NCBI GenBank assembly: GCA_964017125.1
Contig: OZ024902.1
Location: 52,624,201 to 52,688,200 of the forward strand
Direction of reading: 5' to 3'
DNA from: Flabesymbios commensalis
Lineage: Eukaryota; Annelida; Polychaeta; Terebellida; Flabelligeridae
Length of the DNA: 64,000 nt
Shown: piece after piece, positions 1-11,254 of the stretch
Layout: each line of letters begins with the position of its first letter
Position numbering within the stretch: the stretch's first letter is position 1
Translations under genes and position numbers: made by a program
Notes under the pieces: generated by a model
Told to the model about the DNA's origin: nothing
What the model saw: the letters and a program-made list of their open reading frames with translations, nothing else
Databases searched by the model: none

Positions 1-259
1 TAACATTGTAAACCAAGTAGTTCTCACAGTGCCCTCGCTTCCATTTTATCAGTTACATGCAATGGAAAAGTAGCAGATTACTAAGCATTACACACCATCA
101 ATGATTATGGTAGGCTACAATCTTAGCTATTACTCAAAATGTATTTCAGCACAGACCACCCACAGACAATATAAACTTGGATTTTACATTCCCAGCTATA
201 CCATACAGAAAATGACCAGTTACTCAATATAAGTGAATGAAAACTGAAAATAAACTCAC

Positions 260-392
260 TTCTGGATATTGTTTGTACAAATCACTTGACACCTCGTGAT
301 TATGGTCGAGGCATATGTCAGTGATGACAAGCTGATCAACCTTCCTGTCGACACAGGCCAAAATTCTAGCGGAACAACCCATCTTCTATGAC
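260..392 (-). CDS. Exon of a ZSWIM/FAR1-like zinc-domain gene (partial)
   Basis: The minus strand has an acceptor (TTTGCAG) just above 392 and a strong donor (GTGAGT) just below 260. Read from the ATG at 382 it gives MGCSARILACVDRKV, then LVITDICLDHNHEVSSDLY and a C-terminal YKQYPE. One Cys followed by an H-N-H about 25 residues later, then a 'YPE' segment, is the second half of the C-C-H-H (WRKY/GCM1-like) domain found near the N terminus of ZSWIM1/ZSWIM3-type proteins, FAR1 proteins and some MULE transposases. The first half lies in the exon at 4755-5097. Read from the acceptor in the phase left by that exon, a TAG is met before the ATG, so the direct join is not open. There may be a further small exon, a different start, or decay. 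The gene continues to the left of the window. Host gene or domesticated transposase cannot be told apart here. Confidence 0.55.
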
Positions 393-540
393 CTGCAAAT
401 ATAAAAAATCAATTAATTTATTTTCTCCTTCTTATTCATTATTAATCTATCTGTTAATTACTTACATAATGCAGTTATTAGTAATTAACTATAATTGTTA
501 ACCACGTAGTGAAACTGATAAGGTTAAATATATATATATT

Positions 541-3246
541 GGTTTTAATATATCTTTCTTCTAAAAACTTTGGCCGCTGTATAAGGCATCATGCCTTTCA
601 TAGCAGCCAATTGTTTCCTGCCGCTTGATAAGTGCCTATGTGCTGTTATACAGCAAACCAGTATTCTCGAAGGTGCATCTGCCTTCTAAATACTTTGGCC
701 GCTGTATAAGGCTTTATATAGCCTTATATAGCAGCCCATTGTTTCCTGGCCGCTGTATAAGCATCTACATGCTGTTATACAGCGGCCCAGTATTCTTGAA
801 GGTGCATCTGCCTTCTAAATACTTTGGCCGCTGCATAAGGCTTTATATAGCCTTATATAGCAGCCCATTGTTTCCTGGCCGCTGTATAAGCATCTACAAG
901 CTGTTATACAGCGGCCCAGTATTCTTGAAGGTGCATCTGGCTTCTAAATACTTGGGCCTCTGTGTAAGGCATTATATAGCCTTATATAGCAGCCCATTGT
1001 TTCCTGGCCGCTTGATAAGTGCCTATGTGCTGTTATACAGCAGCCCAGTATCCTAGAAGGTGCATCGGGCTTCTAAATACTTTGGCTGCTGTATAAGGCA
1101 TTATATAGCCCTATATAGCAGCCCATTGTTTCCTGACCGATGCACAAGTGCATATGTACTGTTATACAGCAGCCCAGTATTCTAGAAGGTGCATCTGGCT
1201 TGTAAATACTTTGGCCGCTGTATAAGGCATTATATAGCCTTATATAGCAGCCCATTGTTTCCTGACCGATGCACAAGTGCATACGTACTGTTATACAGCA
1301 GCCCAGTATTCTATAAGGTGCATCTGGCTTGTAAATACTTTGGCCGCTGTATAAGGCATTATATAGCCTTATATAGCAGCCCATTATATCCTGGCCGCTG
1401 TATTAGCATATACATGCTGTTATACAGAAGCCCAATATTCTACAAGTTGCTTCTGGCTTATGAATACTTTGGCATTATAATAGGCTTATCTAGCAGCCTG
1501 TTGTTCCCTGACCACTGCATAAGTCCATATGTACTGCTATACAGCAGCCCAGTATTCTAGAAGGTGCATCTGGCTTCTGAATACTTTGACCGGTGTGTAA
1601 TGCATTATATAGCCCTATATAGCAGCCCATTGTTTCCTGGCTGCTGCATAAGTGCATATGTGCTGTTATACAGCAGCCCAGTATTCTAGAAGGTGCATCT
1701 GGCTTGTAAATACTTTGGCCGCTGTATAAGGCATTATAGAGCCTTATATAGCAGCCCATTGTTTCCTGACCGCTGCATAAGTGCATATGTGCAGTTATAC
1801 AGCAGCCCAGTTTTCTAGAAGGTGCATCTGGCTTCTAAATACTTTGGCCGCTGTATAAGGCATTATGTAGTCTTATATGGCAGCCCATTATATCATGGCC
1901 GCTGTATTAGCATATACATGCTGCTATACAGCAGCCCAGTATTCTACAAGCTGCTTCTGACTTCTAAATACTTTGGCCGCTGTGTCAAGCACTATAATAG
2001 GCTTATACAGCAGCCCATTGTTCCCTGACCGCTGCATAAATGCATACATGCGGTTATACAGCAGCCCAGTTTTCTAGAAGGTGCATCTGGCTTCTGGATA
2101 CTTTGGCCGCTGTATAAGGCTTTACATAGTCTTATATAGCAGCCCATTGTTTCTTGGCCGCTGTATAGGCATCTACATGCTGTTATACAGCAGCCCAGTA
2201 TTCTTGAAGGTGCATCTGGCTTCTAAATACTTTGTTCGCTGTATAAGGCACTATATAGCCTTATATAGCAGCCCATTGTTTCCTGACCGTTGCATAAGTG
2301 CATATGTACTGTTATACAGCAGCCCACTATTCTAGAAGACGAATCTGGCTTCTAAATACTTTGGCCGCTCTATAAGGCAATATCTAGTCTTATATAGCAG
2401 CCCATCATATCCTGGCCGCTGTCTTACAGAAGCCCAATATTCTACAAGTTGCTTCTGGCGTCTGAATACTTTGGCATTATAATAGGCTTATATAGCAGCC
2501 CGTTGTTTCCTGACCACTGCATAAGTGCATATGTACTGTTATAGAACAGCCCAGTATTCTAGAAGGCCCATCTGGCTTCTGAATACTTTGACCGATGTGT
2601 AAAGCATTCTATAGCCCTATGTAGCAGCCCAATGTTACCTGGCCGCTGCATAAGTGCATATGTACTGTTATACAGCAGCCCAGTATTCTAGAAGATGCAT
2701 CTGACTTGTAAATACTTTGACCGCTGTATAAGGCATTATATAGCCTTATATAACAGCCCATTGTTGCCTGACCGCTGCATAAGTGCATATGTGCTGTTAT
2801 ACAGCAGCCCAGTATTCTAGAAGACGCATCTGGCTTGTAAATACTTTGGCCGCTGTATAAGGCATTATGTAGTCTTATATAGCAGCCCATTATATCCTGG
2901 CCGTTGTCTTAGCATATACATGCTTCTATACAGCAGCCCAGTATTGTACAAGTTGCTTCTGGCTTCTGAATACCTTCGCCGCTGTGTCAAGCTTTATAAT
3001 AGGCTTATATAGCAGCCCATTGTTTCCTGACCGCTGCATAAATGCATCACATGCGGGTATACAGCAGCCCAGTATTCTAGAAGGTGCATCTGGCTTCTGG
3101 ATGCTTTGGCCGCAGTGCAAAGTATTATATAGGCTCATATAGCAGCCCATTATTTCCTGGCCGCTTGATAATTGCCTATGTGCTGTTATACAGCAGCCCA
3201 GTATTCTTGAAGGTATATCTGGCTTCTAAATACTTTGGCCGCTGTA
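541..3246. repeat. 129-bp double-hairpin satellite array, about 21 units
   Basis: The block CTTTGGCCGCTGTATAAGG recurs at 822, 1080, 1209 and 1338, giving a 129-bp period. Each unit holds two imperfect inverted repeats: GGCCGCTGTATAAGGC facing GCCTTATATAGCAGCC, and GGCCGCTGTATAAGCA facing TGCTGTTATACAGCGGCC. A spacer like AGTATTCTAGAAGGTGCATC joins them. A variant with CATTATATCCTGGCCGCTG recurs near 1381, 1885, 2402 and 2888, about every four units, which looks like a higher-order repeat. Because 129 is a multiple of 3, long open frames with a 43-residue period appear on both strands; I do not take them as genes. The array lies in what appears to be an intron of the minus-strand zinc-domain gene. 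Confidence 0.93.
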
Positions 3247-4310
3247 GGGGAGAGGCGGGTTAGTTGAGCCACTTTTTACAATATTTTGTCAGGTGTTTTC
3301 CCAGTTGATCGCAGAATGGTTGGGATAGTTTTAAAACATGGCTATATATTACATAAGTATCCAACATCAATGAAAGATGAAAAGAACAATTTAAAAAAAA
3401 AGTTATGGATGCACAACTGAGAGTGGTGAAAGTGGCTCAACTAACCCGCTGTATGGGGTAAGTTGTGCCAAGCAAGGGGGTAAGTTGATCACCTATGGTA
3501 AATATTCACAATTGAGAAATGTACATGCCAAAATCTTATTTTTTGTCCAGAAAATGCAAAAATAATTTTTTTTACACTTCTGTTCATCACATAAGGGTCA
3601 AATTTGTTGACAAATCTCTCCCAAGTCCCAAGTAATATAATCGGCATTATAGCCTGTATTGATGCATGGATCATTGTTTTCTTGTATTTATTAAGAAGAT
3701 ATATACTATTATTATGTGTCTTTATTATATTGACCTATTATATGATGTCATTTGTTACACTATATCACATTCTATAATAGTATATTATTCCCATTGGGGT
3801 ATGATGAGCCATGTCGAGTGGGGTTAGTTGATACACATTTTGTAATATGTATTTACCTACTGGGGTAAGATGAGCCATGAATGGGGTTAATTGAGCCGGT
3901 TGATCAACTTACCCCATCTTTTTTGGCTCAACTTACCCCACAACAGCCATATTGTATAAAATGTAAAATTTTGTGACATTTCAATGATCCAAGTTGAATG
4001 TTACATTGACATAGGCTATCTTTATGTATTTGACTGCCTAGCCCTATAGCAAGAATTTACAGAATCCCTACTGCTTCCGTAATATTAATGCAAACATTAT
4101 AATATCTGAATTCTACTGACTACAGCGAAAAATGCATTTTTGAACCACAAAACTCCCTACCTGCAAAATCATCTGTGCTGACAACGTGGCCATGTAAATA
4201 ATATCACATTTAATCACCAGGTGGTGTTGAAACTTCCTTAAAATCCTATGTGTAGAAATGCGAGGGGGTGGATCAACTAACCCTGTGGTTCAACTAACCC
4301 GACTCTCCCC
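3247..4310. mobile_element. 1,064-bp non-autonomous DNA transposon, TA target, inserted in the satellite
   Basis: The ends are inverted repeats of about 26 bp: left begins GGGGAGAGGCGGGTTAGTTG, and the right end read in reverse begins GGGGAGAGTCGGGTTAGTTG. The element sits exactly inside a satellite unit (GCTG-TA-element-TA-TAAGG), so the uninterrupted GCTGTATAAGG is regained by removing it with one TA. A TA duplication is typical of the Tc1/mariner superfamily. There is no transposase. About a dozen copies of a motif like GGGGTAAGTTGAGCC, in both orientations, are spread through it (for example near 3257, 3433, 3457, 3476, 3796, 3858, 3883, 3902, 3926 and 4270). Confidence 0.9.
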
Positions 4311-4490
4311 TATAAGGCTTTACATAACCTTATATAGCAGCCCGTTATATTCTGGCCGCTGTATTAGCATATACATGCTGCTATACAGCAGCCCAGTATT
4401 CTACAAGTTGCTTCTGGCTTCTGAGTACTTTGGCCGCTGTGTCAAGCATTATAATAGGCTTATATAGCAGCCCGTTGTTTCCTGACTCAT
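4311..4490. repeat. Right-hand remainder of the 129-bp satellite
   Basis: The satellite resumes in the same phase immediately after the inserted element and runs for about 1.4 units until TTTCCTGACTCATGAGCC, where it breaks off. This includes the CTGTATTAGCATATACATGC variant that marks the higher-order repeat. A lone GGCCGGCCGCTGTATAGCC fragment at about 5127 is the only other trace to the right. Confidence 0.9.
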
Positions 4491-4754
4491 GAGCCTAGTC
4501 CAATATTACTCATGGGGAGGGGGTGCGTTGGGTACGACCCGGCACTAGGCTTAGGCTATACTATAGGCCTAGATCTAGGCCTATGAATGATTGTAGGCCT
4601 AATACTAATCTAATATAATCCTTTAATTTGGCCTATAAGCAACAGATAATAGTCGGACATACATAATGTTACTATAGATAGGCCTATAGCCTAGTTTATA
4701 TTATGATGTATAACCATAAAAAGGCAAGATAAAACCATAAACAAGATTACTCAC

Positions 4755-5097
4755 CTCTGATTGGGGCGGATGCCTTTCCCTGTCTTATTTGGGTGACCTG
4801 CGTGCTTGCAGTTCAATCGGACACTTGAATATACAAATTTGTTTGAATAATTAGCTTTTCCTGGCCCAATTTCTTTATTTTTGGCTGCTACCGTCTTGGC
4901 CCCATGCTTAACAAACTTAGTGCATGTCTTTTCTTCGTATGATTCAACTTCTTTAATGAAATCGGCGTAGCTGTCGAAGGTACGACCTTTCTCCAGCTGT
5001 GCCATCTTCCCTGTGTCTGCAAGTTCCATGACACGCGACGTCGTGCATACATCTAGCATATTGTCAAACGCGCTGTGATTGGTCAACCTCGGCTGCT
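4755..5097 (-). CDS. Exon of a ZSWIM/FAR1-like zinc-domain gene (upstream half of the domain)
   Basis: The open frame ends at a strong donor, CAGAG|GTGAGT, below 4755, leaving phase 2. Its upper limit could be an acceptor (CTTATTCAG) at about 5097; the first in-frame ATG is at 5059. The peptide includes FDSYADFIKEVESYEEKTC and LNCKHAGHPNKTGKGIR. In ZSWIM3-like and FAR1-like proteins this order (an aromatic 'F.SY..F......Y', then a Cys-rich 'C+.G....GKGIR' segment) directly precedes the 'GC.A+I' segment, which here lies in the exon at 260-392. The two exons are on the same strand and in the right order, separated by 4.4 kb of mostly satellite. The phase problem noted for the other exon leaves open whether the gene is intact. 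Confidence 0.55.
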
Positions 5098-5680
5098 GAA
5101 TAAGATAATTATTAATCTAATACCACGGCCGGCCGCTGTATAGCCGTTCCTTATGTTTTTTCCATCAATGATTCTGAACTGCTGGGTCAAAAACTATAAA
5201 CTTTTACATTTGTGGTGGGCTTGTGTGTTTTAAAGTGAATCACGTTTAAGCCTACTACTAATGCTACTCCCAATACTGCTTTTACTTTCTACTGCGATTA
5301 CCATTATATTGTATCAAAGTATAAGCCATTGTAGCAATACGCTACAGGAGTTACAAGCAGAGACTCTCGACTTCTTTATTTGAAGGTTTTCAGATAATTA
5401 TGCTAAGTCATGCTAAGACTTTCTCTCTGAGGTCGGGCATATTTTTTGCTCCATTTCAACACCGAACATGTGACTTTAAATAGGTGTCCTGATTGAAAAT
5501 GGTAAGAATTTTTCACAAAAATAAAGTAACCAATGTTGTATACGCATGTCACGTCCTGCGTCAATGGCTAATTATCTTTCATACAAATAATTATTATCCG
5601 TTACTATTATACTATTACCGGTATTATTATTACGTTGCTTTTTGTTCATAGTACTTTGAATTCATAAGATCGCGTTTGCT
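5098..5680. other. No gene seen
   Basis: AT-rich sequence without a convincing open frame, splice pair or repeat unit, apart from one stray satellite half-hairpin (GGCCGCTGTATAGCC) near 5129. Confidence 0.5.
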
Positions 5681-5689
5681 TTTAAAACA

Positions 5690-7060
5690 AACTTTGGCCA
5701 AGAAAAACGCTGAACTGATACAAGGTGAACCACGGACAAAGAAAGAAAGGAAACCAAACAAAGGCCTCCTTATTGTGGGCAGCTCCATTATTCAGGATTT
5801 GAAATACAGCCAGTTTAGATGTATTAATAGTTTGTTGTATGTCCAATATAGGTGAACAGGAGAATGAAGATACGGGGAAAGTATTAGAGGAATTTGTGAG
5901 TACACGTCCAATTGGAATAGACAAACCGTTGGCAGTACAATGTGTACATCACCTGGGTAGAAATTTACGTAACAATGATCAGTCTGCTAGCCAGAAGAAT
6001 AGAGCTATTATAGTATCATGATGTGGATAAGTGTCTGCAGGACGCCACACGTTTGAGGGGCACTGGCCGAGGGGTGAGCCGTGATTACCGGATGAAGTGC
6101 GGATGGCACGGAAAAAACGGAGGGTAGACAGAAAGATGCTGAGAAAGGTAAGAAAAATGCTACAATAGCCAAACTCATAATAGACGGTGTTGTTCTTGCT
6201 GACGAATTTCCATACTGGAATCACGTGATGTACGGACGTGCATATGACAAGTAGGATACTGATGAGGGGACAGGAGTGTGTACAGAGGAGCAGGACAATA
6301 ATAATATTACGTGATTTACGTATTGCGTATTCAAGGTATTGTAAGTGAAGGGGATAATAAGCTCAAAGACCCTAATTTTATTGATTTGATTAACACTTTT
6401 GATATAATTTTATGCACGGAAACATGGACAAGTCCAAGTAGTGATTCACAACTGAATGGATTTCAGCATATCAGTACACAGGTATAGGAGACAAGGAGCC
6501 AAGCGTACACTCTGGGGGTATTGTAATCTATTATCATATTTAATTCACAAAACACATACAATTATGTAAAACAAATAATCATTACAGCATGTCGTCGCCT
6601 CGGAGCTAAAGGATCCTATCTGACACTCGTTAGAGTGGCAGATATGATCCTTTAGCTCCGAGGCGACGACATGCTGGGGGTAAAAGTAGCTAGAGAAATT
6701 TTGCACTGTGACAAGGATTTGTTGATATGCACATGTTATGTATTGTCATCTAATTCTTGTCGATCAAACATTGCTTTAGACGTTTTTTTCAGCAGCTAGC
6801 AAATGATATTGTTGACTATTCACACACAGATGATTATCTTTGTATAAAAGCAGGGGATCTCAATGTTTCTACATCGGAACATGAGGATGTTTGTGAAATT
6901 TTAAATGACAAAGACGAGGTATATTTAAAGCTTTCCGATGACGACATGGATAGTAATTTGAGTATATGTAAAAGTATATGTAAAAGGTTTTCATCATTAT
7001 CAGGAGGTTCTTCTGGCCCAGTTGCTCTCTCAAACAATTTGCGGCATTCAACTAACACTC
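5690..7060 (+). mobile_element. Degraded CR1/L2-like LINE: ORF1-like and endonuclease remains
   Basis: Several frames are needed, so this is decayed. From about 5700 the peptide KGLLIVGSSIIQDL resembles the esterase-like or ORF1 segment of CR1/L2 elements. Near 5930, VHHLGRNLRN and later AIIVS resemble the ORF1 'HRLG...RPIIV' segment. At about 6335-6470 LKDPNFIDLINTFDIILC and then TETWTS match the start of an apurinic-type endonuclease. Near 6700-6890, VKVAREI, DKDLLICTCYVL and KAGDLNVSTSEHED match its middle (usual 'GDFN'). No reverse transcriptase follows, so it is truncated. A 92-bp hairpin (6585-6676) lies in the endonuclease segment and looks like a later insertion. Confidence 0.7.
6585..6676. 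repeat. Near-perfect 92-bp hairpin inside the LINE
   Basis: The arms 6585-6622 and 6639-6676 are reverse complements over 38 bp with one mismatch (CAGCATGTCGTCGCCTCGGA at the outside). The interior contains CACTC-GTTA-GAGTG, so the whole forms one long stem with a four-base loop. It interrupts the endonuclease-like reading of the LINE. Confidence 0.9.
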
Positions 7061-7069
7061 ACACATAAT

Positions 7070-7575
7070 GCTCCGATGGACCTTATCAATAGAGGGTTTG
7101 CTCCAGATAGTGTCACCCACGAGAAAGTGGGATATGTTTTTGCAGTGACAATGTTTATATTTCAAGTGAGGGGGAGGAGACTTTTAAGTCGTCGTCATTT
7201 TAAAATGACAAATGAACTATATGAGTATTTCCAGAATTTCAGGGACATAGCAAGTCCCCAGTAGTTATATTTGCTCCAGTGTGTAAACTTCTATTTTATC
7301 CGACATGTTTTATGACATGGACACTTGGTAACAATAATTTCGTAGGTTTGACCCTTTAAAATGATGTTCCCTTTATTTGTAAGTCCTGTCATATTGACCA
7401 AATCCTACAGTCTTCATATGAAAATAAATGTCCCAGGACGTGGTATCAACACATTATATCCTTTTGTGACCTGATTAGTTAACACAGAACATTTATTCAA
7501 TAATGTAGATGAACCTTAGTTGGGAAACAACAATAAAAAAAAATATGGCGAGGGGGGTAATTATGCAAATTAGGT
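7070..7575. other. No gene seen
   Basis: Short open frames only. A stretch at about 7215-7247 (TATGAGTATTTCCAGAATT) recurs in reverse at about 12200-12235, so part of this is a dispersed repeat. Confidence 0.4.
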
Positions 7576-7579
7576 TAAT

Positions 7580-8470
7580 GCTGTCACGTAGTATGTCCCT
7601 CAATATAATGGTCACCTACATGACACATGTTTCTATTCAATCGTTGCAATGCATACTAAATTAAAAAAAATCATATACTGACGTTTTTTCACCATTTTCA
7701 TACACACTTCAAGTTTCAATGGAGGGGGAGCAGATTCAAAACTTTGGTAAGTATTTAAAATACGATTTGCTTTGCAAAACTTCAAAATATTTTTATTCCT
7801 TGTCATTTACATGACGTCCGTCACTTCGTCGTATTCATGTCAAACAGTAACATAAGAACATAGAATATTCTGAGGAATCATCCCTCCATGCTTGAAAAAA
7901 AATGGGCGATATTATCAAGATTTTACTGGGCCAGCAGGACTGAATACACTAATTTAATCACATACGTGACAGTCACCTACATGACACCACGTGACAAATG
8001 ATCGTCATGTATGTGACATGATCCGTAATGTATGTGACATTATCGTCATGTATGTGACATGGTCGTCATGTGTGTGACATATTATTAATATAAGTTGATT
8101 CTACAAATGTTAAAATCTATTAATGCCTGGAATTTCAGATTGTAAATAATCTCAGTAAGGTTTATATCTACCTTGTTGAAGTTTGCTTAATATCTACCAG
8201 CAATGTCAAGGTTTCTCAGTTGACCGTCATGTAGGTGACATGAAACGTCATGTATGGGACATGGTCGTCATGTATGTGACATATTATGAATATTAGTTGA
8301 TCCTACTGATGATAAAATCCATTCATGCCTGGAATTTCAGATTATAAATAATCTAAGTAAGGTTTATATCTACCTTGTTGAAGTTTGCCTGATATCTACC
8401 AGCAATGTCAAGGTTTCTCAGTTGACCGTCATGTAGGTGACAACACTGTTATGTGGATATTTATAGCTGT
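7580..8470. repeat. Field of GTCATGTATGTGACAT motifs with a 202-bp direct repeat
   Basis: About fifteen copies of a near-palindromic motif such as GTCATGTATGTGACAT, or GTCACCTACATGACA, occur in both orientations. The segments 8058-8240 and 8259-8442 are direct repeats about 202 bp apart that share TGCCTGGAATTTCAGATT and TACCTTGTTGAAGTTTGC. No terminal repeats are clear, so it may be a decayed non-autonomous element. Confidence 0.75.
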
Positions 8471-8509
8471 CATGTAGGATATTACAGTTATTTAGTAATC
8501 TTTAATTTC

Positions 8510-9290
8510 CTATATTGGGCATGATCACATTAAACATATTAGTTAGGCATAGCGCTTGGTTTGCTTCTGAACAATTTCGCCCCATATGCAATACAGCCAT
8601 AATCCATTTTGGATCTGATGTGTGTCTGGTATATCCTCAGTACGGTTGTCCAGTCACCAGCCCAATCCCTGCCAAATATAATGCGCAGCTGTTGTAATGT
8701 GCCTTCCTGCAGTTATATTTTATATATTTTATATGTGGAATTAAATTCAGCTTCCTGTCAAAGAAAACACCAATGAATATGGACAATATGAAGCTGTTGT
8801 CCATAGCGTTTGAGACTAGACTCAGGTTGTAAGCCATTTTTGTTGCCAAAATGCACACACAACGTTCTTGTGGGAGAAAAATTTAAAGCCATTTTCGTCC
8901 GCACAAGTTACCAACTTTTCCAGGAAATCCTGCAGGCGTCGTTCGGTTATTGCCATGGTGCTGGACTGGCAATAAACAGCCAGGTCATCAACATATAAAG
9001 ATTTCTCAATGCCTTCCGACATAGCGTCAATCATGCTGTTTATCTTGATGGTAAATGAAGTTGGTGAAATAATACTCTCTTGTGGGACACCGCTCCTGAT
9101 ATAGTCACCAGCCTGACCACATGCATTCTCATTTATCAGATCTACTATCCTTCCACTAGCGTCAGCTACTGGCTCAGATTGATTGCACTGTAAAATGTGT
9201 TCTGTAGACGTATTCATGAATTTGACCTGATTTTGTATCTGGCCAATAAGGCAATACCTGACTAAAATTGTGTCGTTGACATTCTAAACC
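8510..9290 (-). pseudogene. LINE reverse transcriptase, palm and C-terminal part
   Basis: The peptide near 9130-9060 reads SGVPQESIISPTSF (family: SGVPQGS.LSP.LF), followed by SLYVDDLAVYC, where Y-V-D-D is the catalytic motif, and LQDFLEKLVTCADENGFKF. A second frame continues with FIGVFFDRKLNLIPHI and IKYNCRKA. Near 8640-8540 comes RIYQTHIRSKMDYGCIAYG, the usual C-terminal 'Y..+I+S++DYG...YG' of Jockey elements. At least two frames are used. Confidence 0.8.
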
Positions 9291-9299
9291 ACATGGTCA

Positions 9300-10060
9300 G
9301 GCCAAGGAATACATGTAGCCAGGCACGTGACTATTTTTATACATTACTACATCTAAAATGTTATATTTTGTGTTAAACTTGGCTGACATCTTGTGAATAT
9401 TTAGGCCTGACAGTATGTGCTCCTGTCAGTATTGTTTGATGAGATATAAGCCTACATCTGTACATGTATCGTGCGTATTGACTATCCTACTAGTATAGTT
9501 TCATTATATAAGTTAATATAAACATGATCAATGTTGATTTTATGTTGGGCCAGCGTCGTAGACAATTGACATACATCAATCCAGCCTTGTCAATCTTACA
9601 GCGTAAACATGATAGGTCTACACTGGTCCAATGTTTTTTTAATGTTGGGACTGCGTCGCAAACGATGGTCATGCTGACTGAGACTGCACACCAGTAAGAA
9701 CAATGACCCAGCGCTAGGTTCATGTTAATCCACAATATGAGATGCTGTCCCAACATTAAACAAAGAGTGGTTATTAACATTACATTGGACATTCTGCTGG
9801 TATCTTGGTCTTACACAAAAGCAAGCCTACAACAACACAAGTAAAAGACACACATCCAATGTTGCTTTTATGCTGGGCCGTCATTCTATAGGATGGACCA
9901 ACTATAATACAACACAGGTTGCATGTACTGGTCATAATAATACTAGGCATGACAACCTTAGCCCAGTATAGAGGAGACATAATTATATAAATTTGCCTCT
10001 CATAGGTGCAAGGACTCCTCGAACTTGACATAGTTTTAGGGTCAGGTGTGGGTCACGGTA
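9300..10060. repeat. Cluster of AATGTTGGGCCAGCGTCG-type MITE fragments
   Basis: Segments near 9530, 9620-9660, 9740-9770 and 9855-9900 carry variants of TTTTATGTTGGGCCAGCGTC with inverted partners. They match the internal part of the CCAGCAAACAC MITEs seen elsewhere in the window. This lies between the two reverse-transcriptase blocks of the Jockey-like LINE. Confidence 0.5.
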
Positions 10061-10079
10061 CACCAGATTTTGAGGCCCT

Positions 10080-10900
10080 ATCAGAACGCAGCAATTACGT
10101 AGAGAATATCAAAGCAATGTAGCAGGGCCACCTAGCTATGCTAGTGTGGCCCTGAGAAGGAGGCTGGACCAAATGGTATTCTGTACTTTCTGGAAACCAC
10201 TTTGATATTTAGTAATAATATTGTTGTCCTGCAAAAACCATGTAAGGCGATGATTAATCATGCGCTCCATAATTTTGCAAAGACAACTTGATAGTGCAAT
10301 TGGACTGTAATTATTGGGATTTGTTTGATCTTTTTTGAGTTTAGTAACAGGGATTACTGTCGCTTTCTTCCATCCATCTAGGAAATCTTGAGATTGTTAC
10401 AGATTATTTAGGAGTAGCGTAGAAGCAAAAACTAGATTGATATATCTGGCAAGTGTTTCAGGAACTGGTAATGAATGAATGTCATCAGGATTAGTTGCCT
10501 CAGCGATAGATTTGACAAGATCTCGTTTCGAAAAGCAACATCGAACTTTTCATCATCTTTTCTTCTCCCAGTCCCTAGTCCTTCTAAATTGTTTTTTGAT
10601 AATGTGCTGGTGATGACTTAGCACCAAAAATGATGTTGCCAGTGTGTCAACAATCTTTTTATTGTGTCGCAGTCAGTGACAAGGTACTTTCCTCTTGCCA
10701 CTGATCTTCCGTATCATTCGCCATGTTTGTTTGACTGATGTGTTTGAGTTTAATTTGGAGACATACTCTCTAGGATCGACACTTGGCCTCACTAATAGTG
10801 CGCCGAGCCTTAGCGTAATCTATTGCCTTTTTACAATTATCCTCAAACCTGGGTTTATTGACCTTTTTGGAATTTTCAAGGTTTTAATCTGCCATTTTGT
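10080..10900 (-). pseudogene. LINE reverse transcriptase, N-terminal part and linker
   Basis: From about 10880 down, the linker reads like RFEDNCKKAIDYAKARRTISEAK, then YVSKLNSNTSVKQTW in another frame. From about 10520 come NPDDIHSLPVPETLARYINL, DFLDGWKKATVIPVTKLKKD and NPNNYSPIALSSCLCKIMER, then MINHRLTWFLQDNNI and QSGFQK. These are the 'W+.A.VIPI.KPGKD...YRPI.L.SC..K..E++I..RL' blocks of Jockey-type reverse transcriptases. More than one frame is needed. Confidence 0.8.
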
Positions 10901-10909
10901 TTAACTTTG

Positions 10910-11250
10910 TAAGACATCAACCCCCTCCTCACTCTTAAATTGAGAGATTGTTAGGCTCTCCCAACAAGACTCTTGGAAGAACCCCAATCTGACCTGTGCA
11001 ACTTCAATGTTGTACTCTCTTCAGCGACAAAGTTGCTCTGTAGCTCTGTAGCTCTGTAGACACAGTTGCTCTGTAGCAGTAGGCCCTAACGGAAAATTAT
11101 CACAGCTACATATAATTCAGATCATCATTGACCATCCAAGTGTAATTCAAATATATATAATATTTTTATCATACTTTATTATATTATGCACTGTATAATA
11201 TCACGTAGTGTTCATTTTGAGGTCGCAAAAGTCTAAACAATAAATATCTA
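10910..11250. other. Between LINE blocks; short CTCTGTAG tandem
   Basis: No coding signal. A small tandem of GCTCTGTA lies at about 11032-11077. Confidence 0.4.
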
Positions 11251-11254
11251 ACTA

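Noticed and set aside
625-3150. Long open frames with periodic SKYFGRCIRHYIALYSSPLF or GCYIRLYNALYSGQ peptides
   Set aside because: They follow the 129-bp satellite, whose unit is a multiple of three and poor in stops; frames exist on both strands and break wherever a unit has an indel.
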